Positions 55,786-64,000 of a DNA stretch of 64,000 nt are shown here, in pieces (positions within the stretch are counted from its first letter, which is position 1; each line of letters begins with the position of its first letter). Origin of the DNA: Centrapalus pauciflorus. Lineage: Eukaryota; Streptophyta; Magnoliopsida; Asterales; Asteraceae. The DNA is taken from NCBI GenBank assembly GCA_020465985.1, contig JAANYP010002675.1, forward strand, positions 186,001 to 250,000, written 5' to 3'. The position numbers were made by a program, and so were the translations under genes. The notes under the pieces were generated by a model that worked only from the letters and a program-made list of their open reading frames with translations, did not search any database and was not told the origin of the DNA.

Positions 55786-56246
55786 TTTTAGTTTTTTAAT
55801 GTCTATAGAAAACATATTTTTTTATACTTTTATAGACACACGTTGCATTTGATTTATCTCTAACAAAATTTATACAAAAACATGGATTAGGAACTTATGT
55901 GAGTGTGTTTCGGTTTTCATAAATTTAGTTTTTTTTTAATAATGATTAGTTAAAGATAAAGGAAAATTTAATTTGATATGTTTTTATTATTGGTAAAAAG
56001 TTAAAAGTCGCTGCTATTATTTGTAAAAATATAAAAATTGCTATTATTGGTAGAATGATAAAAGTTGTTGGTATTAATGGATGGTAACATAGCAGGTTTC
56101 CAGGTCAAAAGTTGGTATAATCGGTAAAAAAAATACAAAAGTTGTGGCAATTAATGATAAAAAATAAATAATGTGGGTATAAACGCTAAACTACAAAAAG
56201 TTGTTGCTATTTTTGGCATATAACCCTTAATTTTATGATTAATTCA

Positions 56247-56492
56247 TGTAACCACCAAAAGATGAAGAGTTTGGTGATTAATGTCTAGTAACCACCCAAG
56301 ATATGATAAATTTTAAAAGGTGAAGAGTTTATGATTAATGGATTAGTTATGTTGCTAGTAAATGAATGTCATAACTTAGTCTATAAATTGACATTACTTT
56401 TGAGTTGTAATGTGGAAGAAAATATTCAAGAAATAAAGTAAATTTGAGCCTTGTGGTGTTAACTTTATCTCCTTTTTTTTTTTCTCTCTACA
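56247..56492 (+). repeat. 5' LTR of copia C
   Basis: 246 bp with TG/CA ends, a TATAAATTG word at 56382 and a T-rich end. It starts 11 bases after the MULE target duplication. No 3' partner is present in the window. Confidence 0.65.
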
Positions 56493-56537
56493 AATTGGTA
56501 TCAGAGCTCTTTAATCCAGGGTCCTAAATTTGTTCAA

Positions 56538-57001
56538 ATGAACAACTCTATTCCTCTTTCCTTTGTTCCTCAATTAACCAAAGATAACTATGGCAAATGG
56601 AGTATCCAAATGAAAGCTCTTCTTGGATTTCAAGAAGAATGGGAGATAGTTGAAAAAGGCTACACGGAAGAAGAAAATGAAGACGAACTAAACCAAGCGC
56701 AAAAGGAGAACCTAAGAAGATTGAGGAAAAAGAACCAGCAAGCTTTGTTTTGGATATACCAAGGAGTACTATCCTATTAAGCTGCGTGGGAGAAAATATG
56801 TGGTGCTACTTCGGCAAAGGAAGCATGAGAGATTTTGGAAATGACATACAAAGGCGCTGAAAAGGTAAAAAAGGTATGATTGCAAACTCATAGAGCGAAA
56901 TTTGAAGGCTTGCATAAAACAGAAGCATAACTAGTTTCTGATTATTGTTTACGGGTAGTGTCGGTAGTTAACCAATTTAAAAGAAATCGTGAAACTATGG
57001 A
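56538..57001 (+). pseudogene. copia C gag, first part
   Basis: The ATG at 56538 opens MNNSIPLSFVPQLTKDNYGK, a copia gag start, followed by WEIVEKGYTEEENED and QQALFWIYQGV. It stops at TAA 56778, then continues in the same or shifted frames with AWEKICGATSAKEA and FEGLHKTEA, several stops included. It runs to RNRETMD, where the solo LTR is inserted. The reading resumes after 60676 with DIRVIEKIIRSLD. Confidence 0.82.
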
Positions 57002-60000
57002 TGTAACATCCCAAAATTTAAATTATATAATTAGTGTGGTAAATGATTTTAAAGTATTATTTTGGAGTTGCATTTTGTCTCTCTTGGAGACAATTCTGCT
57101 CCATCACTAGACTTGCCACCATGATCAAAGTTAAACCAATGGGGGCTTTTCTTTTGTCCCTCCATTGTCTTATTAGCCCTCTATATAAATTCCAACCTTC
57201 ATCTTTTACTATTCCATTGCAAATTTGTAGTTTACATACATAGAAAAGCTTTTGAGTTAAAGAATTAGTGGCTGGAGCATTGGGAGAGAAGCTCCTCCAT
57301 CAACCTCTCTATTGTTCTTCATAACCATTGAGGTTACTATAACATTCAATCTTCGTCACTTTGATTTTTGGGTATTTTTGATTGAAATAAGTATTGGAAT
57401 GGATTTATAAACCGAAAATAAAAGTCTATTGACCATAATATTCATCATCTTCTTCATTCCAAACCCACCACCATTGTTAAAGCTTTAAAGTGGGTTCTAA
57501 GTGGATTTAAGAAATAATCTGAAATCTATACTATATATAATAAGAAAACAACTTGGAGTTTCTGGACCATTGGATGGAAAGAAATCAATGGTCCAGATTA
57601 ATGACAACTCATAATTATTTATGAAATGTCTCTTATACCCTTAATTAAAATCAATAATTATACCTATGCCATTTTTTAATTCATTTTCCAAATTTACTAC
57701 ATTACCTTAATTACATTAAATTTTGATTTTAATTTTTCCATTAATGAATTAATATTTACCTAAAATAAATATGTGTCATTATTATCCTTAATGATCATGG
57801 TTAAATTCAAATGTAAAAATTTGAATTTAAATGTAGAAGTGTAGTAAATAAAGTTAAAAATTTTTGTTAATTATTTTGCTAACAAGATTGAAAATTTAAT
57901 TGATAAAACTCCAATTGTGAATATGATAACTTTGATTGTTGATTTTCAGATATTCCATTTTTATATTTTATCATTTTTCTCAAAATATATACACATTCAC
58001 ATAATTGAAGTTTTTTGTTTTTTACATTGATATTTCATATTTGAAGTTAATAAAAATTAAAAGAGACATTTTTTGCAAACACATATTATCTGTTTTTAAT
58101 AATACAATATAATAATATTTTTTTAATTAATATCAAACAACTGAGTATTTTTTTAATCTTTAATTTAACTAGCTTTCAATTTTTTTATTTTAATTATATA
58201 TAAATTTATAATAATTTATTTAAATAAAAAAAAATATGTATTTTCTAAATCAACCCATGTAATACATGGGTTGATTAACCTATATATTGTAATAAAACAA
58301 AACAATTCATGTCACATGTCACTTCTACAATACAAGAAAATTTTATTTTTCCACATCTTCTTCCAAATTTAACACCTTAACTTAATTGCATTAAATTTTG
58401 ACTTTATTTTTTTCATTAATTAATTAGTAATAAATTAGATTTTGTAACATTTAAAATTAATGTTTACCTAGAATAAATATTTATAATTATTATCCATAAT
58501 AATCATAATTAGATCCAAATGTAATAATTTTAATTAGTTGTGGAAATTATTATTATTATTATTATGTATAATAAAGGAAAACATCAAATGTCACGTGTCA
58601 CCTCTACGTTCACCTAAAAGATAATTACAACTTATAGAAAATAAAAGATAAGTACAATTTAATATTTTTAAAACAGATAAATATACTCTATTTTTTAATC
58701 TGTAAATAATAAAAAATAAACACAATTATTATTTTATTATGTTTTTATTTTTACTCATATACATTTTATATAAATAAATTTAATTAAAAATATCCACGTA
58801 ATACGTGGGTTATAAACTAGTTTGATATTAAATTGATAGAAATGCTATTAGAAAGAAGAATACGATGTTACATTATGATTACATGAAAGATTTGAAAGTA
58901 AATATATCAAAACAAAGTTAAATGATATCTTAGATTTAGAAAAAAAGGGGGGATGAAATCTATAAAAGAGAAATCAAATATAAATAAAAAGATGGCAGTG
59001 GGTTATACACCGGATTCCGACCGGCAGGGGGCGGCGCCGCCGTCGGTGGCCGGCCGGCTGGCACCCACCTTTTCCCCTTTTCTTCTTTTGGCCGGCGTTG
59101 GTGTTGCTTTCCATCTGCCCTCCTTCTTTTCCCTACTGCACACTCACACACAAATAAATTGGTTGGTGGGCTCAAATAAAAAGAAAAGGGTTTGAGTTAT
59201 GTTTAATTAAATGGGTTTTGGGTTTAAGGTAGATTAGGTAGACAATTCTATTTATTTGTTTGGGCTTATACCCATTTTCAACAAATCTGATTTTCTTTTG
59301 GGTTGGGTTTAATTTAGTTTTGGGGTTGATTAATTAAATTAAATAGCTAAATAATTAAATCCCTAAATAGGCTATTTAATTAGCTAAACCTTTTGGGTCA
59401 ATAAAAATTAATTGATGGATATGTTTTATAAACATTTTAGACTTCTAGTCATATTTGAATACGAACAAGTTCGTTTAATATAATTAAATTATGATTGCGG
59501 GACTACTTAATATTTAAATTGATTTTGATTATTAAATTATTAAGTTATTTAGAGATTATTTAGTAGATAAACCCGAATAGTTAATTTGAATATTTATCTA
59601 AATTTTTACAATGGGAACTTATATTACTTAGGACCCTTAATTTTATAAATTAAATTTGAAGGTCAAAATAATTTTCGTTAATAATAAACGCCAATATTGG
59701 ATGCAAAATGGAAGGATTAAATTAAACACGTATCTTAAGATGGTTAAATATTAACAGCGAAATTTTATATTATGATATCAGGACTACACTAGCGTTGTGT
59801 TGAGCTTTGGCTAGAGCTTGAATATTATTGTTAGAGTTTATACCGAACTTCCAGACTGAGCAAACTATATAACGTGCTAATTTGCAGGCTATGTGAGTAA
59901 CTTAATTAAATGCATAATATTCATATGTGACTACTTGAATTTACTATTTGACTTATTATGATTGCCATGAGAATTCTGATATCTTGCCATGATTAATTAT

Positions 60001-60676
60001 TAAGATTGCTTTGTCATGCTAAATTATTACAATGAGGCTATATATGTGAAACTCTAGTATGTATACTATGATGGAGATATTATGAGACATCTATGAGAGT
60101 GTGATGCTACTTCGTGTGGCAAAACACACACCAAGCGAGTCGGTGCGTTAGCATGTCGGGCGAGCCGCATGCCTAGATATGTCTGCACGGGCGAGCCGTG
60201 AATTATTCCGGGCGAGCCGGAACTGTAGCATGTTGTATTTATGTCTAACAATTATCCTATCCTTGTTATATGTGTTTGTTGTGTTTTTAAATTTGTTACT
60301 CGCTAGGCGATTGCTTACCCCGTTGGCGGACTTATATTTTACAGGTCCTGCCGATAAGGGTAATGCCACTATGGGTCAGAGTTCTCACCAGTGATATTGA
60401 ACTACGTGTCGAAGAGATAAAGATGCTTTTGAGATGCTCATGCCTTGGTTTTGTTATGACGCTTTTGGGATCGGGTAGATCCATAGACTTAATTAATTAA
60501 GATTTGACATGTAATATCAATACTCTGATTTTGTAAGCGTACTCTGATGATGTTTTTGGATAGTTGTCTGCACTATATATTATCCTTTGAGAAAAATTTT
60601 ATTTATCTCGTCTTTTGAGGTGTTTATAACGTAGAGATCGTGTAACAGTTCTATAGAATTTAGGACGGGTGTTTCA
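57002..60676 (+). mobile_element. Solo LTR of a gypsy-type element
   Basis: Ends TGTAACATCCC and GGACGGGTGTTTCA match the terminus type of the LARD (TGTAACACCCC ... GGGTGTTTCA). Flanks are ATGGA and ATTGA, a 5-bp duplication with one mismatch. Removing it restores the copia gag reading RNRETMD-DIRVIEK. No internal region, primer-binding site or coding sequence is present, so it is a solo LTR (about 2.4 kb without the Helitron). Repeated GGGCGAGCCG words lie at 60158-60230. The short GC-rich open frames at 58953-59195 and 60066-60394 are not supported as genes. Confidence 0.8.
57525..58820 (+). mobile_element. Helitron, non-autonomous, possibly dimeric
   Basis: Starts TCTATACTATATATAATAAG preceded by A and ends CTAG followed by T, matching Helitron insertion between A and T. 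A hairpin (CCACGTAATACGTGG) lies 10 bases before the CTAG end. A second similar hairpin, AACCCATGTAATACATGGGTT at about 58244-58264, and repeated interior words (CATTAAATTTTGA, AATAAATAT) suggest two related units in tandem. No Rep/helicase coding sequence. Confidence 0.82.
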
Positions 60677-61573
60677 ATTGATGATATTCGGGTCATTGAA
60701 AAAATTATTCGCTCTTTGGATTCTAGATTTGATTATATTGTTGTAGCCATTGAAGAATCTAAGGGTGCGTTAGTTTATGAAAATTTCCAAAATTTCCATC
60801 TCACTTTTCAACAAAAATGAAAACTTGTTTACTTAACAACAGTTTCATAAATTTTCATTTCACTTTTTAAAATACCACTTTTCATATTCTCTCTCTTACT
60901 TTTCTATTAACTACCCTATTTTTTTATAATACTCTCTTTCTCTCTCTTACTTTTTGTATCAACTATCCTATTTTTTTTATTTTATAATCACTCATCTTAT
61001 TTTTCTTAAAACTAAAACTTCATCACCTAAACAAGTTTTCACTTTTCATAGAAACCCTTGTTTTTTTTCTAAAAACTATAACTTGAAAACTGAAATTGAA
61101 AAATGACTAGTTTTCGTTAACTATGAAGAAAGATTTACTAAGAAAAGAAAGAAGTAGTTTTGGAACAAGCCCTCAAGTCAAAGTTGTCTTTAAATGAGAA
61201 GCAAGAAGATTTCAAAAGCCAAAGAGGTAAAGATCATGATCGTGGAAGAGGAGGAAACTCGAGAGGAAGATTTGCAAATTCTCGTGGAAGATGCTACTAT
61301 GGAAGAAAGGAAAATGGGTGGAATGAAGCAAATCAAAGTCAAAGTTTTCAAAGTTGGCAAAGAGGACGTGGACGTGGCTATCAAAGAGGAAGAGGATGCA
61401 GTTATTTCGAATGTGATAGTTGTCACAAACCCGGTCATTTAGCAAGAGATTGTTGGTTTAAATATGGAGACAAACACGATGCAATTTGGGCTAGCGGAAG
61501 TAAAAACTCGGAGTCTCAGCATCAAGACACTTTGCTGCTAGTATCTCAAGGCGGAAATAATGAAAATGTTTGA
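60677..61573 (+). pseudogene. copia C gag, second part with MITE insertion
   Basis: Resumes with DIRVIEKIIRSLDSRFDYIV (about 60682-60741) and is interrupted by the MITE at 60763-61120. It continues with LEQALKSKLSLNEKQEDFKS, an R/G-rich stretch (GRGGNSRGRFANSRGR, RGRGRGYQRGRG) and a CCHC knuckle CDSCHKPGHLARDC at about 61409-61450. It stops at TGA 61571. The R/G-rich segment before the knuckle is typical for nucleic-acid binding in Tork-type gag. Confidence 0.82.
60763..61120. mobile_element. Tourist-like MITE (copy 3) in copia C gag
   Basis: GGGTGCGTTAGTTTATGAAAA and following words match the MITE at 31996 along its length (AAACTTCATCACCTAAACAAG, CTAAAAACTATAACTTGAAA). The last bases of the right terminus are missing (it ends near GTTTTCGTTAACTA), so a small deletion followed insertion. 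Confidence 0.75.
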
Positions 61574-63950
61574 TACATAGACAGCGACGCTAGCAAGCAT
61601 ATGACAGGTAACAAAGATTTATTTTCCAAGTTGTTTGAAAATAATTATGGAGAAGTTAAAATTGGAGATGGAAAGTCATACAAAGTTAGTGGTGTTGGTG
61701 AATTAGAATTTAAAACAAGGCAAGGAAATATTGAGAAAATGTCAGAAGATTATTTTGTTCCTGGCCTAAAAAGTAATCTGCTTAGTGTTGGTCATCTTTT
61801 GAAGAAAGGTTATGATATTCATTTTCATGACATGACTTGTTTTTTGTCAAAGAAAAATCAAGTCATTGCTAGAGTTACGGTTGCGTCAAATAATCTTTTC
61901 TCGTTGGCTCTTCAAAATCAAAATATGTCATGTTTTTTTGGTGTTGACAAAGGAGTTTCCAAGTTATGGCATAACAGGTATGGTCATCTGAACTATAAAG
62001 ATTTGGAATTACTATCAAGGAAAATGATGGTGAAAGGATTGCCTAAAATTGACCGTATGAATGAAGTTTGTGAAGCTTGTCAATTTGGAAAGCAACATAG
62101 AACCTCAATTCCCTCTCAATCATCGTGGCAAGCAAAAAGACCATTGCAGCTTATTCACTCAGATTTATGTGGGCCGATGACCATTTCATCTTTGGGACGT
62201 AATCGTTATTTTCTCGCTTTTATTGATGATTTCTCACGAAAAGTTTGGGTGTATTGTGTTAAAGAAAAATTTGAAGCTTTTCAAAGATTTTTTTTTTTAT
62301 GGATTTCAAGGCTGAAGTTGAGAATTTTACGTGGTTAAAAATCAACACTTTGAGGACGAATCCTGGGGGTTAATATTTCTCAAATGAATTTGAGAAATAT
62401 TGTCGAGATAATGACATTTGACATGAAATGACAGTCCGTTATACGCCTCAACAAAATGGAGTATGTGAAAGGAAGAATAGAACAATAATGGAGATGACAA
62501 GATGTCTATTATAAAGGAATTGGTTAGCAAGAAGTTTTTGGGCTGAAGCTGTTTCTCGTGCAGTTTATCTTATTGTCACCATTTGGGAAAAAGCACATCA
62601 CATGAAGCATGGTATGGTACAAAACTAAGTGTTCATCATCTAAAAGTATTTGGGAGTGTTGCTTATTCTCATGTTCCAGATTCAATGAGAAGCAAGCTGG
62701 ATCACAAGTCAGAAAAGTGCATCTTTATTGGCTATAGTGAAAGAAGCAAAGCATACAAGTTGTATAATCCAACGACAAAGAAAATTGTGATAAGTCGAGA
62801 TGTTCGATTTGATGAAAGTTCTTTCTTTGAAGAGATCGAAGTTGAAAAGAAATATTTACCAATTTTTCCTTTTCAAGTTGAAGAAGAAGAGATTGGAAAT
62901 GCTGAAACTGATGTTCAAGACGAGAGTCCTCCCGATTCTCAAAATTCTTCAGCAAGTTCTTCTCCAAAAAGCCCGATAAGAAAGACAAGAACTCTCCAAG
63001 AGTTATATGATGTAACAGAAGAGATGGTACAAAATGATACTGTATTTTTTGCTTTCTTTGCTGGGGAAGATCCAATTTACCGATTTGCCACCACACAAAA
63101 ATTCTATTGGAGTAAAGTGGGTGTACAAGACAAAGATGAATCCAGATGGGTCTATCAACAAGCACAAGGCAAGGTTGGTTGCAAAAGGTTTCAAGCAAAA
63201 AAGAAGGCGAAGATTTCAGCGAAGTATATTCTCCCATTTCAAGACTCGAAACTATTCGGTTGCTCATTTCTCTTGCTGCTCAAAATGGTTGGAAAATGTT
63301 TCAAATGGATGTAAAATCCATATTTTTGAATGGTGTTCTCAACGAAGAAATTTATATTGATCAACCACTTGGGTATGTCAAAAAAGGTGAAGAGAATAAA
63401 GTGTACAAGTTGAAGAAAGCGTTGTATGGATTGAGACAATCACTGCGAGTTTGGTACAGTCGTATCAATTCTTACTTTGAGATATGGATTTGAAAAATGT
63501 CCATATGAGCATACTCTTTACACTAAAGGAGATTCACATGGAAATTTCATTGTTGTTAGTCTTTATGTTGATGATCTTGTTTTAACAGGAAACGATGTTA
63601 GATGAGTTCAAACATTCATTGATGGCAGAATTTGAAATGAAAAATTTTGGAGAACTTCACCATTTTCTTGGAATTGAGGTTCATCAATCCAAGAAGGGAA
63701 CTTTTATCTCACAAGAGGGTTATACAAGAGAAAATTTAAAGAAATTCAAGATGGAGAATGCGAATCTGGTCACCACTCCATGCATCACAGGTTTGAAGTT
63801 ATCTAAAGAAGGTGAAGGCAATATGGTGAATTCAACTTTATACAGGAGTCTTGTTGGAAATTTGATGTATCTAACTTCTATAAGGCCTGATATCATGTAT
63901 GGTGTAAGCTTGGTGAGTAGGTTTATGGAGAAACCTTATTCAAATCATTG
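61574..63950 (+). pseudogene. copia C pol, decayed and truncated
   Basis: The protease site reads YIDSDASKHMTG instead of the usual DSGAS, so the catalytic motif is altered. Pre-integrase (LWHNRYGHLNYKDLELLSRK) and integrase start (HSDLCGPMTISSLGRNRYF) follow. The frame breaks near 62290-62340, and fragments such as YTPQQNGVCERKNRTIME and FWAEAVSRAVY lie between stops at 62340-62580. Reverse transcriptase pieces are spread over three frames: SVAYSHVPDSMRSKLDHKSE, QMDVKSIFLNGVLNEEIYID, KALYGLRQSLRVWYS, a YVDD motif at about 63566 and FGELHHFLGIEVHQS. The element ends at 63950 within RNase H-proximal RT, where an LTR begins. Confidence 0.88.
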
Positions 63951-64000
63951 TGTAACACCCAGAATCTAGCAGCAGGTACGTGTACTTTATTTATTGGCTT
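63951..64000 (+). repeat. Start of another gypsy-type LTR
   Basis: TGTAACACCCAGAATC and then GCAGGTACGTGTA parallels the LTR start at 2344 (TGTAACATCACATC, GCAGGTACGTGTA). It interrupts the copia C reading frame at SNH and continues beyond the window. Confidence 0.65.

Larger units (their letters stand above)
54918..56025. repeat. Large inverted repeat next to the MULE right end
   Basis: Left arm about 54918-55165 and right arm about 55780-56025, for example ACATGCAATGTGTGCCTATA against TATAGACACACGTTGCAT. The arms continue for about 240 bp at roughly 80-85% identity by eye. The right arm merges into the MULE right inverted repeat. The 600-bp centre contains a TA microsatellite and a second GGTTTTTG-rich MITE fragment. 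Confidence 0.75.
37794..56226. mobile_element. Mutator-like element (MULE) with PMD gene, nested
   Basis: The left terminus GGGTTATATGTC, with TAGCAACAACTTTTTGTAG inside it, is mirrored on the right by CTACAAAAAGTTGTTGCTAT and GCATATAACCC. The inverted repeats extend about 280 bp with decay. The flanks carry TTAAGTTTA (37785-37793) and TTAATTTTA (56227-56235), a 9-bp duplication with one mismatch, as expected for Mutator-like transposons. Inside are the copia at 38078-48851, a gypsy LTR fragment and a plant mobile domain pseudogene. No MuDR transposase (MULE or SWIM zinc-finger domain) was recognised, so the element is non-autonomous. Without the copia it is about 7.7 kb. Confidence 0.72.
56247..63950 (+). 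mobile_element. Decayed Ty1/copia element C, interrupted and truncated
   Basis: A short 5' LTR (56247-56492, TGTAACCACC to CTCTCTACA) is followed by a primer-binding site at 56496 (TGGTATCAGAGCTC). Gag begins at 56538. Insertions are a gypsy-type solo LTR (57002-60676) and a MITE (60763-61120). Pol continues to 63950, where another LTR starts, so the 3' end is missing. Many stops and shifts make it much older than copia B. No extra ORF or coiled coil is seen; the gag style (LTKDNYGKWSIQMKALLG) is that of smaller copia lineages such as Tork. Confidence 0.88.

Noticed and set aside
58953..59195. Open frames on both strands in a GC-rich stretch of the solo LTR
   Set aside because: No known motif. 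They lie inside a non-coding LTR and arise from local GC content (GGCGGCGCCGCCG).

Overview
This window reads as nuclear DNA of a eudicot plant. It has AT-rich intergenic sequence, short GT-AG introns, and nested Ty1/copia, Ty3/gypsy, hAT, CACTA, Harbinger, Mutator-like (MULE) and Helitron elements. The extra open reading frame in the copia element at 38-49 kb resembles proteins I remember as abundant in Asteraceae genomes. Asteraceae is therefore my best guess, at low to moderate confidence. Only one ordinary host gene is evident, a seven-exon GT31 beta-1,3-galactosyltransferase at 28074-30119. Everything else I can name is a transposable element, a decayed copy of one, or a simple repeat.

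Layout, left half (1-18966). A decayed Ty3/gypsy element runs on the + strand. The end of its 5' LTR, primer-binding site, broken gag and a trace of protease are visible, most of pol is missing, and its 3' LTR starts at 2344. A 14.7-kb minus-strand LTR element without coding capacity (a LARD, 3085-17796, target duplication CTAGC) sits inside that 3' LTR. A very young minus-strand Sirevirus-like copia derivative (8661-13928, target duplication AATTC) sits inside the LARD. The innermost element is the most unusual piece of the window. It keeps a single 411-codon coiled-coil/WVPK-repeat ORF. Its 5' leader carries about 21 copies of a CTCGA-containing motif at about 21-bp spacing. Its 3' region carries repeated polypurine tracts and six tandem hairpins whose stems differ in sequence but stay complementary.

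Middle (18967-37790). This stretch holds a segment duplicated at 19.4 kb and 26.3 kb, a long TA/GT microsatellite, a Harbinger-type Myb/SANT ORF, a deleted hAT transposon (24117-26297, TSD CTCCGAAC), the galactosyltransferase gene, an inverted pair of Tourist-like MITEs, and a CACTA-associated (Ptta/En/Spm) transposase remnant with an intronic minisatellite.

Right half (37794-64000). A MULE about 18.4 kb long with its insertions (37794-56226, 9-bp TSD with one mismatch) carries a multi-exon plant mobile domain (PMD) pseudogene. A 10.8-kb Sirevirus-like copia element interrupts its left inverted repeat. That copia has gag, pol and a third ORF downstream of pol; the LTRs differ at about six of 671 positions. 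The MULE lies directly beside a second, decayed copia (56247-63950). This copia is interrupted by a solo gypsy-type LTR (itself carrying a Helitron) and by a MITE, and is cut off at 63951 by the start of another gypsy-type LTR.

None of these elements forms a pathway with another. The relationships are insertional, and nesting gives relative ages. Boundaries were read by eye. TSD-supported boundaries are reliable to within a base or two; others are approximate.
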